Shown here: piece by piece, positions 25,643 to 34,570 of the stretch
Position numbering within the stretch: position 1 is the stretch's first letter
Layout: each line of letters opens with the position of its first letter
Assembly: GCA_963759125.1 (NCBI GenBank)
Contig: CAVWXN010000005.1
Coordinates: 806,001-870,000 of the forward strand
Length of the DNA: 64,000 nucleotides
DNA from: JABDQA01 sp963759125
GTDB lineage: Bacteria; Desulfobacterota; Desulfobulbia; Desulfobulbales; Desulfocapsaceae
Direction: 5' to 3'
Translations under genes and position numbers: made by a program
The notes under the pieces: generated by a model
The model's input: only the letters and a program-made list of their open reading frames with translations
What the model was told of the DNA's origin: nothing
Database searches by the model: none

Positions 25643-28635
25643 TCGATCCAGACATCATCGTCCTGAATAGGTGCAAATCCCCTGCGCATGGTATTTTCCG
25701 AGACCAGTTTCGGGTCCATGAACTGGAGCAGATAATCTGGTCCACCGGCCTTTGAACCGACTCCCGACATCTTGAATCCACCGAAGGGGTGCCGTTCAAC
25801 CAGGGCGCCCGTGGAACCTCGATTGAGATAGAGGTTACCCACATTAAATGTTTTTCGGGCTCGATCGAGATGCTCAGGGCTTCGTGAAAATACGCTTCCG
25901 GTGAGCGCAAACCGGGTGGCGTTGGCCCACTCCAGGGCCTGGTCAAAGTCTTTAACTTTCATAACTGCCAGCACCGGCCCAAAGATCTCCTCCTGGGCGA
26001 TGCGGTGCTCCGGCGTAATGCCATCAACGATGGTAAGCGGAACATAGTAACCCGTATCGGGAGCATCGCGGCTGAGCAGAAGACTGCCTTCCCGTTTGGC
26101 AATCTCGACATAGGCAACGTTATTTTTGTAGGCCGCAGCATCAACTACCGGTCCCATAAAATAAGCCGGGTTCTCTGCCGGACCGATGGCAATTGATCGG
26201 GCCGCCTCAACCAGACGGTTGATAAAACGTTCGTAGATCGGCTCGACGACAATGACCCGGGAGCAGGCCGAACACTTTTGTCCCTGAAAACCGAAGGCCG
26301 AGTAAATTACCTGTCCGACCGCTTCGTCCAGGTCGGCATCATCGTCTATGATGATGCCGTTCTTGCCACCCAGTTCAGCAATGACCCGCTTGATCTGCGG
26401 TTGGTCATCTCTTACCTGCGAAGCTCTGGCCAGGATTCTATGTCCGGTTTCCATTGAACCGGTAAAGGCGATGATGGCAATATCCGGGTGTTCGACCAGG
26501 TAGTCGCCGATCACCGACCCTCTACCCGGCAGATAGTTGAAGACGCCGTCCGGCAGCCCAGCTTCGAGAAAAATCTCCTGCAAGGTGTTGCCGACCACGG
26601 AGGCCGAACCGGCAGGCTTGAACAGTACCGGGTTGCCAGCGACGATGGCGGCGGCCGACATGCCGCAGCTTATGGCCAGGGGGAAGTTCCAGGGTGCAAT
26701 TACCGCTGCGATTCCCTTGGCCTGGTAGGAGAGCCGGTTGTCTTCACCAGGCGCACGGCCCATTCGCCGGGGCGAGTCAAGCCTGATCATTTCACGACCG
26801 TAATATTCGAGAAAATCAATGGCCTCGGCCACGTCGGCGTAAGCCTGATCCCATTGTTTACCGACTTCCAGGATCTGCCAGGCGCACAGTTCATAGATGC
26901 GCCGGCGGGCAATATCGGCTGCCTTGAAAAGGTAGCCGGCCCGCTCCGAGCCTGGAAGCGCCGCCCAGGAAATCTGAGCTTTTCGAGCCGCAGCAATGGC
27001 CTGATCGACTTCGGGGGTACCGGCTTGACAGATGGTGCCGATTACCTCGGTGGGTTCAGCCGGGTTCACCGATTCGAGCGTATCATCGGTTCTCACCTCG
27101 TGGCCACCTATATAAAGCGGGTAGAGTCGCCCCAGTTTTGTTCTGATCCCGCTCAGCGCTGATTCGAATTTCTCTCGGACTTCGGCCCTGGTAAAATCCG
27201 CCATCGGCTCATTGAGAAATGGCGGAATCGAGACGGGGGCTGGAGGGGCGGGCGCTTCCGGGACCAGTTTTTCAAGCGTGTCGAGTGGATTCTCAATCAG
27301 TGCCTCGATTTCGGCCTCTTCGACGAAGGTCTGACGCAGAAAGGACTCGTTGGCGGTGTTTTCCAGAAGCCTTCTCACCAGATAGGCCATGCCCGGCAGC
27401 AGATCGCCATAGGGAGCGTACAAACGAACCCGTCTGGCAACCTTGAGCAAGCCTTTACGGACAGGCTCAGCCATCCCGTAGAGGACCTGAAATTCATAGC
27501 GGTCTTCGGGGACTCCGATCTGCCGAGCCATTTCCAGGGCAGCGGCGACGGAACGGATGTTGTGGGAGCCGCAGGCATAAGAGCAGATATCATGATTTTC
27601 AAGGATCAGCCGGGTGTGTCTTTCGAAGGCGGCATCGCTCTCGGCCTTAATGGTGTAAACCGGAATTTCCCAACCGTTCTGGCGGGCGATCACCGTTTCA
27701 TAATCCCAGTAGGCTCCCTTAACCAGGCGTATGGAAATAGGCAGCTGGTGGGCGCGGGCCCAGTCGAGTAGTTCGGCAAGATCCTGGTCGGTATCTCTGA
27801 GATAGGACTGCAGGGCCAGGCGCAGACCGGGATAATTTTGGAATTCAGGATCGGACCTCAGTCTGCGGTAGAGCTCCAGGGTAATGTTCTTATGATGATA
27901 GGATTCCATGTCGATGCACATGAACCCATCTAGCTCTTTGACCCGCCGGTAGATAGGTGTAAGGCGTGCCATAATGCCCCGTACCGAGCCTTCGAAATCT
28001 TTCGGGTCTGCCTGTGAGAACAGAGCTGAAGGTTTCACCGAGACATTGATCAGCGGGGCATAGCCCCAGTCCTTGTCACCTTCCCCTCCCAGAGGGTGCC
28101 AGGAACTTCGAGCTGCCTCAAGAGCATCGAACAGCTCAAGGTATTGCTGCATGTAAGCGTCTGCCTCGGCTTCATTCACCGTTGCTTCGCCGAGGATGTC
28201 GACGGTAAAGGCAAATCCGTCCCGGCGCAGTTTATGAATCGATTTGACCGCCTCTTTGGTGGTTTCTCCAATGATGAAGGAGCGGGCCATTTTTTCGATA
28301 TTGGCCCGTATCGTGCGTCCGAGAATGGCTCCTGTCAGGCTGCCGCCGATGCCGGCGCTTTTGGCACCCCACTTAAGTATCGATGGAATTTCATCGCTGT
28401 CGGCTGTGAAGTACTCCTTGATATGCCTGGTCAAAGAAGATGAGGTGTTGAGATAGGGCAGAACATCGACAAAGCGAAACATCTGGACCTTGAACTGCTC
28501 ATTGCGCATACACCAGTCCATCACTTTTCCGGTCCAGAAATTCTTGTTGAATACCGAGGGGGCCTCGCCCTTGATGCTGAGCAGGAATTCCCTGCTTTTT
28601 TCACCAATACGAGTGTCCAGGTGGTTCTTACTCAT
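25639..28635 (-). CDS. putA: Bifunctional proline dehydrogenase / L-glutamate gamma-semialdehyde dehydrogenase
   Basis: This 998-residue protein joins both steps of proline breakdown to glutamate. The N-terminal half is a proline dehydrogenase barrel, with SVKPSALFSQ, RLVKGAYWDYE, YACGSHNIRS and the C-terminal FAD/proline segment RLYAPYGDLLPGMAYLVRRLLENT. The C-terminal half is an aldehyde dehydrogenase with catalytic Glu in AELGGKNGIIIDDDADLDEA and Cys in GFQGQKCSACSRV. The ribbon-helix-helix DNA-binding domain of trifunctional PutA is absent, so regulation likely comes from the Lrp-type gene directly upstream. An excellent AGGAG precedes the ATG. Confidence 0.96.
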   Translation of the reverse strand: MSKNHLDTRIGEKSREFLLSIKGEAPSVFNKNFWTGKVMDWCMRNEQFKVQMFRFVDVLPYLNTSSSLTRHIKEYFTADSDEIPSILKWGAKSAGIGGSLTGAILGRTIRANIEKMARSFIIGETTKEAVKSIHKLRRDGFAFTVDILGEATVNEAEADAYMQQYLELFDALEAARSSWHPLGGEGDKDWGYAPLINVSVKPSALFSQADPKDFEGSVRGIMARLTPIYRRVKELDGFMCIDMESYHHKNITLELYRRLRSDPEFQNYPGLRLALQSYLRDTDQDLAELLDWARAHQLPISIRLVKGAYWDYETVIARQNGWEIPVYTIKAESDAAFERHTRLILENHDICSYACGSHNIRSVAAALEMARQIGVPEDRYEFQVLYGMAEPVRKGLLKVARRVRLYAPYGDLLPGMAYLVRRLLENTANESFLRQTFVEEAEIEALIENPLDTLEKLVPEAPAPPAPVSIPPFLNEPMADFTRAEVREKFESALSGIRTKLGRLYPLYIGGHEVRTDDTLESVNPAEPTEVIGTICQAGTPEVDQAIAAARKAQISWAALPGSERAGYLFKAADIARRRIYELCAWQILEVGKQWDQAYADVAEAIDFLEYYGREMIRLDSPRRMGRAPGEDNRLSYQAKGIAAVIAPWNFPLAISCGMSAAAIVAGNPVLFKPAGSASVVGNTLQEIFLEAGLPDGVFNYLPGRGSVIGDYLVEHPDIAIIAFTGSMETGHRILARASQVRDDQPQIKRVIAELGGKNGIIIDDDADLDEAVGQVIYSAFGFQGQKCSACSRVIVVEPIYERFINRLVEAARSIAIGPAENPAYFMGPVVDAAAYKNNVAYVEIAKREGSLLLSRDAPDTGYYVPLTIVDGITPEHRIAQEEIFGPVLAVMKVKDFDQALEWANATRFALTGSVFSRSPEHLDRARKTFNVGNLYLNRGSTGALVERHPFGGFKMSGVGSKAGGPDYLLQFMDPKLVSENTMRRGFAPIQDDDVWID

Positions 28636-28659
28636 GGTCTCCTCTCTAAGTGAAAGCGA

Positions 28660-29142
28660 TTAACCACCACCCCGATTCAGGTGGCGGGTCAGTTGCTCTA
28701 CGGGAATGGTTTGACTTTCCTTGACGGTTTCCAGGACCAGGGTGGTTCTGGTATCACTCAAGCCTCTGATCTGGCCGCATTTTTTCAGCAGAGCCCGGAG
28801 ATCTGAGGCATCCTTGAGTTTGGTCTTGACGAGATAGTTGTAATCGCCGGCAATCCAGTGAACTTCTTGGATTTCAGGAAATTCTGCCAGCCTCTCGCCG
28901 ACGCTTGTGCTACCGACACTATCGGATGTCAGTATATGGATGAAAGCAGTGACGGTGAGGCCGAGTTTGGCAGGGTTGAGACGTACTTCATAGCCTTCGA
29001 GGATGCCTTTTTGTTCAAGTTTGCGTACTCGTTCAAGTACACCCGAGGGAGCCATCTGCAGTTGCCGGGCGAGCTTGGCATTGGAGATTTTTCCATCGTT
29101 TTGAATTATATTCAAAATATGGAGATCTATTCCGTCTATCAT
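28660..29142 (-). CDS. Lrp/AsnC family transcriptional regulator, probable regulator of putA
   Basis: This 160-residue protein has the N-terminal winged helix-turn-helix (IDLHILNIIQNDGKISNAKLA, then SGVLERVRKLEQKGILEGYE) and the C-terminal RAM effector domain (EVHWIAGDYNYLVKTKL). It lies 24 bases upstream of putA on the same strand and is probably co-transcribed with it. Lrp-type proteins commonly activate proline catabolism genes in response to proline; that role is inferred from position. AGAGGA lies 6 bases before the ATG, and a consensus promoter sits just upstream. Confidence 0.92.
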   Translation of the reverse strand: MIDGIDLHILNIIQNDGKISNAKLARQLQMAPSGVLERVRKLEQKGILEGYEVRLNPAKLGLTVTAFIHILTSDSVGSTSVGERLAEFPEIQEVHWIAGDYNYLVKTKLKDASDLRALLKKCGQIRGLSDTRTTLVLETVKESQTIPVEQLTRHLNRGGG

Positions 29143-29168
29143 TCGAAATCCTCTGGCCTTTGTGGAAT

Positions 29169-29195
29169 ATTATACAAAAACAAGGGGAGTGTCAA
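29169..29195 (-). promoter_or_regulatory. Sigma70 promoter of lrp-putA
   Basis: On the minus strand a perfect TTGACA (29195-29190) and a perfect TATAAT (29174-29169) are separated by 15 bases. The predicted transcript start lies about 20 bases before the lrp ATG. Both hexamers are exact matches; the spacer is two bases shorter than optimal, which often makes a promoter dependent on an activator or DNA-bending protein. Confidence 0.65.
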
Positions 29196-29233
29196 GATTG
29201 CTGTCATCCCTGGAGCAGCACCGATGCGGATGA

Positions 29234-30940
29234 CTAATTTGCGGGCCGCGGGGTTTCTTGCGATGGCAAGCGGAAAAGGACAAATCCACCGTCTCGTGCC
29301 AGTTCTGCCGGGTCCAGCCCGAGATTCTGCAGTCTTTCGAAGTAGAAAGCGGTGGTCAGACCGACTTCGATGTCGTCGCCAGCAAAGAGTTCGGCCAGTT
29401 CGGACCAGTCGCGCTGGTCATGATCAATGGTCTGTCGGCCCGAGACAAAGTTGACGCTTGGACGGTCGTCGATCTCGTACATGACGATCCTGCCCTGTGG
29501 GGGGGTATGGCGGGCCGCCTCTTCGGCCAGCCGGGTCAGCGGAGCGTCCAGGACACGGTCATAGAGGGGGATGATGAGGAAAAAGAGGGCGGCGCCGTTG
29601 ATGAAGGCACAAAGGAGGAGGGATTCGAAGTGTTTAGCGGGTGCATACCTGCGTGTGCGCAGGACCAGAAAGGCGGAGACGATGAACAGCAGGCCGGCGA
29701 GATAGGGGGTAAAACCGAATTTTACTGGCTCGAAAAGCGCCGGCACCTTGTAGGCATCCTCACCGAGGAGTTCCGCCAGGTAAGGAAAAAGAAGAGGCAG
29801 CATCAGGCAGATCAAGCCCAGTGCAAAGGCGGGGAGTGCCCCGAGCCAGGGGGCCAGAAGCCAGCTGAAGCCAGCGGGTCCAGTTGGCTGATTCTTTCGG
29901 GCCTGTTCTTCGAAGAGGTGAGTGACCAGCAGGGCAAAGCCGGGAAGAACCGGCAGGATGTAGTTGGGCAGCTTGGTGGCGGCAACCGAGAAAAATATCA
30001 GAACGAGCAGAGAGAATATGGTGAACAATCTCAGATAGCGAAGTGAAGGGTCTCCCTTGGTGGTCAGCGGTAGGCGGAGAAGGGCGAGCAGCAGATAGCC
30101 GAACCACGGCATAAAGCCGACCAAAAGAACGACCACATAGTAAAATATCGGTCCGCTGTGGCCTTCCATGGCGCTGGAGAACCTGCCGACGTGATGTTTT
30201 AGAAAAAGCTCCTTCATGAACCCGAAGCCTTCCGGATGAAAAAAGCCGAGCAGCAGATACCAGGAAAATCCCGAGAGAATCAGGATGGCGGTGCCGGGCA
30301 ACAACCATTTGCTTCTGAATAGCAGTGTGGGTTTGCCGATGGAGATCAGATAAATGAGTGCGGTCAAAATCGGAAACAGGGCGCCGATCGCGCCCTTGCT
30401 CAACATCGCCAGGCCTGCGGCCAGGCAGCCCAGCCAGAAGAGCGGGGCACCGTCCTTGTTTACCAGGGAACGCTCAACGCCGTGCCAGGAGAATATCAGA
30501 CAGCTGACCAGAAAGAAGGTCAGGAGCATGTCGGTCATTGCCACGCGGGCCAGGTAGAGAAAAATTATTGAGCTGCCCAGCATCAGTGTCGCCTGAAAGG
30601 CACTGCGTTTTCCCAAAGGAAGGGCTGAGCCGAAATAAAAGACCAGCAGCGTGAGAAGTGCCGCAACGCCATTGAAGATCCTGGCTCCCATGGGATTGAC
30701 CCCGACTATCTTGTAGCCAAGCATCTGAGCCCAGTAAAGCATGGGCGGCTTTTCGAAGAAGGCTTCGCCGTTGAGTTCCGGAATGATGAACTCCTGGCGC
30801 TCGAACATTGCCCGAGAGACCTCGGCGTAGACGCCTTCGTCATAGTCGATGACCGCGGGTTTGTGCAGCGAGGTGAAAAACAGCAGCGAAAACACAAGCA
30901 GCAGGGCCGCCGGGTAGAGAATCGTGAGTACTCTGTTCAT
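29234..30940 (-). CDS. ArnT/GT39-like membrane glycosyltransferase
   Basis: This 568-residue polytopic membrane protein has about a dozen hydrophobic helices. The first loop contains DYDEGVYAEVSRAMFE, the DE motif of GT-C glycosyltransferases of the ArnT/PMT clan. FEKPPMLYWAQMLGYKI follows, and a soluble periplasmic domain lies at the C-terminus. It would move a sugar from a polyprenyl-phosphate donor to an acceptor such as lipid A or protein in the periplasm. I place the start at the ATG at 30940; an in-frame TTG at 30952 overlaps the upstream gene. The GT2 gene 8 bases upstream probably makes its lipid-linked donor. Confidence 0.85.
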   Translation of the reverse strand: MNRVLTILYPAALLLVFSLLFFTSLHKPAVIDYDEGVYAEVSRAMFERQEFIIPELNGEAFFEKPPMLYWAQMLGYKIVGVNPMGARIFNGVAALLTLLVFYFGSALPLGKRSAFQATLMLGSSIIFLYLARVAMTDMLLTFFLVSCLIFSWHGVERSLVNKDGAPLFWLGCLAAGLAMLSKGAIGALFPILTALIYLISIGKPTLLFRSKWLLPGTAILILSGFSWYLLLGFFHPEGFGFMKELFLKHHVGRFSSAMEGHSGPIFYYVVVLLVGFMPWFGYLLLALLRLPLTTKGDPSLRYLRLFTIFSLLVLIFFSVAATKLPNYILPVLPGFALLVTHLFEEQARKNQPTGPAGFSWLLAPWLGALPAFALGLICLMLPLLFPYLAELLGEDAYKVPALFEPVKFGFTPYLAGLLFIVSAFLVLRTRRYAPAKHFESLLLCAFINGAALFFLIIPLYDRVLDAPLTRLAEEAARHTPPQGRIVMYEIDDRPSVNFVSGRQTIDHDQRDWSELAELFAGDDIEVGLTTAFYFERLQNLGLDPAELARDGGFVLFRLPSQETPRPAN

Positions 30941-30948
30941 GGTCGGTT

Positions 30949-31683
30949 TCAATGCAGTTCTTTTCGGTATTTCCAGTAAATTTTAGAGAGCTCGACCGGA
31001 ATCTTGGGAAGATAACCAGCAGATATCTTGGAATCACCTACATCGGTCCAGCGCTGCAGCGGGATTTCATAGATCATTTGTGAGGCCTGTTCTCTGCCGT
31101 ACAGGGCTATGATTCTGGCGAACAGCTCAACATCGAAAAGCCAGGAGGAAATGAACGGTTCGGCAAAGATCTGGCGGGCCAGATTCGCGTCGATCAGTTT
31201 GGCTCCACACTGGGTATCATGGACCGGCAGTTTTAAGATTGCGTTGATCCAGAAAGCAATGATTCGGCCGGGGTAGTGCCGATACCAGTGGCGCTTGATA
31301 TCGGCGCCCAACCGTTGGATTCTAGAGCCGAAAATCATCCTCCGTGCAGGGTCGGTGCTGTAATCGATGAAGGTCGGGATTTCCGACAGTGGGGTGGCAA
31401 GATCTCCATCCCAATAGCCGACACGGCTGACCTCTTGTCGCAATGCTCTGAGGATGCCCTGCCTTACCGCCTCAGCCTTACCCAGGTTTTCAGAAAGTTT
31501 TAAAACGGTGCTTTTCGATCCGGTCAGTGAGCTTATCTGCTCGAGTTTTTCAGCGGTGTGATCGGTGGATCCGTCATCGACAAACAGGAAGCCCAGATCC
31601 GAAAGGTCGTCCAGAAATGAGACAAACGGGCCAGAGCTCAGCCGGTGTGCCTCGTTGAAACAGGGAATGACGATGGTGATCAA
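30949..31683 (-). CDS. Family 2 glycosyltransferase, dolichyl/polyprenyl-phosphate sugar synthase type
   Basis: This 244-residue protein has the GT2 start ITIVIPCFNEAHRL, the FVDDGSTD motif, the GYWDGDLATP metal-binding DxD-like motif and the DTQCGAKLI segment characteristic of dolichyl-phosphate glucose/mannose synthases. It has no C-terminal membrane anchor. It likely transfers a hexose from a nucleotide sugar to undecaprenyl phosphate, feeding the GT39 enzyme 8 bases downstream. The start is a TTG (31683) with a strong AAGGAG four bases upstream, so a rare initiation codon is well supported here. Confidence 0.88.
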   Translation of the reverse strand: MITIVIPCFNEAHRLSSGPFVSFLDDLSDLGFLFVDDGSTDHTAEKLEQISSLTGSKSTVLKLSENLGKAEAVRQGILRALRQEVSRVGYWDGDLATPLSEIPTFIDYSTDPARRMIFGSRIQRLGADIKRHWYRHYPGRIIAFWINAILKLPVHDTQCGAKLIDANLARQIFAEPFISSWLFDVELFARIIALYGREQASQMIYEIPLQRWTDVGDSKISAGYLPKIPVELSKIYWKYRKELH

Positions 31684-31959
31684 AGGGCTCCTTTTTGGGT
31701 TGCCGGAAGAAACAAGGGACAGTATAAACCCTGTTATAGATCAGAAAGTATTAAAATACGAAATGAAGCGCAAGAGATTAACTCCAACCATGGGTCTCGC
31801 CTCCCCCATTGCACCTGGGGTGGCAACTGCCGGTCCGGCGTCGCGAATCATTTTTTTGGTTGCGGAGAGCCTGAGATTACGCTAGTTGGAAGCAGTTAAT
31901 GGTGCCTGTTCTAAAAGACAAAATAGTCGCCGGAGCCCCCGGATTTCCCTGATTAGTAA

Positions 31960-32955
31960 ATGGTCAAACTGCTACTACTTTTTGCCGTTATAGCGACCGG
32001 TGCTGTCTGCATGGCGCTTGTCACCCCGTATGACATCGCTCTGTCAACATGGCTCTATGGGCATAAAAGTCAGTGGTTTGTCAACCTGATGTCCGATTCC
32101 ATGTTCGAGCTCGAGATGTTCGGCAGCGGAGATCTGATCGTCTTCTTCAGCGCTGTTTGTCTGCTGCTCTATCTCTGTTCCAGTCTGATAGATACGGACT
32201 GCAGCACCAGGCCAGCGTTGAACAACCTGCAGGCCAGGCTGAGGGCCAGGTCAGGCTGGGCGGACTGGCTGCGCCGCAATCGTCTTCGGCTCGAGTTTCT
32301 GGTGGTTGCGACCTTCTGTTGTTCGACCCTAATGGTCAAATTGCTGAAATGGACCATGGCACGGCCACGGCCCAAGAAATATTTCTGGGGAACAAGGCCA
32401 TTTTACGAATGGTGGGAAGTGGGGCCATATTTCCTCGACGAAGGGACTTATCGAGCAAGTTTTCCAAGTGGCCACACCGCCTCGGCCATTACCCTGATGG
32501 GACTCGTCTATGTATTGTCTTTCAGTCTTTACGACAAACGCTACCGACGTCTGGGGGCAGCACTGTTCCTGTTCACGATCGCCTTTGGACTGACCATGGC
32601 CATTGCCCGGATCATGACCCGGGCCCATTGGCCCACCGATGTAACCTTTTCGATCTTCGGCGGCTGGGCCCTGATCCACCTGCTGTTCTTTTACGGTCTA
32701 AAGGTGACGGGAGGTGAGCAGGGCGGAGCTTACCGACTGGCTGAGCTTTCTCCCCCTCCGCCTTTCAGGGGGATCAGGATCTGCTGGTATCTGAGCCTCT
32801 TCTGCCTGGCCCTGGTGGGCCTCTTTTTAGGACTAAAACATTTCCTTCACGAGCGCTGGCCCTGGCTGATCATCTTCTCCATCGCCTCCGTCCCTTTGCT
32901 GGTCTATGCGGCCGTAAAGACTTTTGGGGAGGGGCTTTTTAGCGCGGACGATTGA
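31960..32955 (+). CDS. PAP2 family membrane phosphatase
   Basis: This 331-residue protein has about six membrane segments and the three PAP2 phosphatase motifs: KWTMARPRP (K-x6-RP), SFPSGHTAS, and ARIMTRAHWPTD (R-x5-H-x3-D). Such enzymes remove phosphate from undecaprenyl pyrophosphate, phosphatidic acid or lipid A. Between the second and third helices is an unusual basic cytosolic-type stretch. It is divergent from the GT2/GT39 pair, separated by 276 bases, so a shared role in polyprenyl-linked glycan metabolism is plausible but inferred. Confidence 0.88.
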   Translation: MVKLLLLFAVIATGAVCMALVTPYDIALSTWLYGHKSQWFVNLMSDSMFELEMFGSGDLIVFFSAVCLLLYLCSSLIDTDCSTRPALNNLQARLRARSGWADWLRRNRLRLEFLVVATFCCSTLMVKLLKWTMARPRPKKYFWGTRPFYEWWEVGPYFLDEGTYRASFPSGHTASAITLMGLVYVLSFSLYDKRYRRLGAALFLFTIAFGLTMAIARIMTRAHWPTDVTFSIFGGWALIHLLFFYGLKVTGGEQGGAYRLAELSPPPPFRGIRICWYLSLFCLALVGLFLGLKHFLHERWPWLIIFSIASVPLLVYAAVKTFGEGLFSADD

Positions 32956-32968
32956 CCAGGTCGGCGGC

Positions 32969-33469
32969 TCATTCCAGCGGCAGTCTGAGATCGGCAGCGA
33001 GCCCTGCTTGCTGACAATAGGAGTGGTTGAGAGCGGCCAGCCTGGAGTTGAAAGGATCGAGCAGCAGCAGGTCGTCATATTCGAATGGGTGATTTTCTGA
33101 AAAATTCAGGGGGCAGGCTGACACCTCGATCTGCTCGTGTGTTTCATCGACATAGCCGATCGGCAGTCCCTGGGTGCGGCAAATGAGCGGTCGCTGCGGG
33201 TAGATCGTGCAGCGGTTATCGCCCAGCAGAGGGCATTGTTCTGCACCGCCGATTGAACGGCCAGAAGGTGCTGGAGACCCGGCGATAAGTGCGGCTTCCA
33301 GTGGCCAGATGGAAAACTTCCGGCAGCAGGATGAGCAGCCGGGAGCACAGTTGATGAAGCTTCGCAAGCGTTTGCTTAGGGTGACAATAAGGCGGTCGAG
33401 ATCGGAAACCAGAGCGACATATTCGTCTCTTATGGTTTTCGGAACCGGCGGCAGTGGAGCAGGGATCAT
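32969..33469 (-). CDS. YkgJ family cysteine-cluster protein
   Basis: This 166-residue protein has the YkgJ/CxxCxxCC pattern: CAPGCSSCCRKFSIWPLEA near residue 42, then CPLLGDNRCTIYPQRPLICR, and a later CPLN. The conserved cysteines probably bind zinc or an iron-sulfur cluster. The function of this family is unknown. It is convergent with the PAP2 gene (13-base gap). Confidence 0.85.
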   Translation of the reverse strand: MIPAPLPPVPKTIRDEYVALVSDLDRLIVTLSKRLRSFINCAPGCSSCCRKFSIWPLEAALIAGSPAPSGRSIGGAEQCPLLGDNRCTIYPQRPLICRTQGLPIGYVDETHEQIEVSACPLNFSENHPFEYDDLLLLDPFNSRLAALNHSYCQQAGLAADLRLPLE

Positions 33470-33622
33470 TGTAATTAGCTATAAATGGGTGTCATAATTG
33501 GCTTGTCAAAATTTCGTTCGAGAAACGGGATAGTATCGTTGAATGCGACCACACTACCAGATAAACGCAAATTCACCAATCCCTGACAGGTACCTTGTCG
33601 CCCCTGCTGCCGACTGACAATT

Positions 33623-34529
33623 ATGGTTAACCGCTACGTGTCTAACGCGGGCGACGTGGGAAGACGGCTCGATCAGTTTCTCGCCGAACACAGTCCGGAT
33701 CTATCCCGCTCCCTGATCAGAAAAATCATTGACATCGGTGGTGTCCAGATCGACGGCCGCCGGGTCAGAAAGGCTGGTGTGACCCTTTCCGAGGGTTTGC
33801 GCATAGAGATGCACCGCGACCGTGGCGCGCTTGAACCGTTCAGGATTGCCGACGAACATGTGCTCTTCCAGGACAACTATCTCATTGTCCTGAACAAGCC
33901 GGCCGGCATTGAAACCCAGCCCACTCCAGCCCGCTACAAAGGGACCCTTTTTGAGGCTCTGCAAGTGTGGTTGCAAAGAGACCGTAGATTCGGTCGCCGG
34001 CTGGAGATAGGCATGGCTCAGCGGCTGGATCGCGACACCAGCGGGGTAATAGCCTTCACTATTCATCCGCAGGCTCACAAGTCGCTCACCGACCAGTTGC
34101 AGTCACGTTCGGCCAAGAAAAAGCTATCTGGCCTTGGTAGAGGGCAGGCCTGAGCCGGAAACGGGGTCCTATGTCTCGAACCTGATCAGAGATCGCTATT
34201 CAAACAGGGTAAAATCGGTCGAAGGGGGCGGAAAAGAGGCCGTTACCAATTATCGGGTGGTGAAAACAATCGAGCTTTCCACCCAATTCAGCCTGGTCGA
34301 ACTCGATTTAATCACCGGCAGGACTCACCAGATTCGGGCTCACCTCTCAGAAGCCGGTCATCCGCTCTTGGGTGATATTCGCTATGGTGGCTGCAGCCGC
34401 CTCGGTGATCGCCAGTTCTCCAGACACTGTCTTCATTCCCACCGGCTTGAGCTCAGCCATCCGCTCAGCGGTAAAGTTGTCTCTTTCAGTGCCGAGATGC
34501 CGCAGGACATGGATCCGGATCATTGGTGA
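33623..34529 (+). pseudogene. RluA/RluD family 23S rRNA pseudouridine synthase, frameshifted
   Basis: Two frames form one protein of about 300 residues. The first holds an S4 RNA-binding domain (GRRLDQFLAEHSPDLSRSLI), then VLNKPAGIETQPTP and the catalytic block AQRLDRDTSGVIAF with the essential Asp. The second resumes with ALVEGRPEPETGSY and includes LDLITGRTHQIRAHLSEAGHPLLGD, the C-terminal RluA block. The junction lies at AAGAAAAAGC (about 34116-34124); removing one base gives the expected SAKKxYLALVEG. The enzyme would isomerise specific uridines in 23S rRNA; the exact target site cannot be told. Confidence 0.82.
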
Positions 34530-34570
34530 GTAGGATGATTTCTGACAGCCTGCCGCAGGGTGATGGCATT

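Noticed and set aside
29258..30046. Plus-strand ORF of 262 codons antisense to the GT39 gene
   Set aside because: Low-complexity Gln/Glu/Lys-rich text complementary to membrane helices of the GT39 gene; a shadow ORF.
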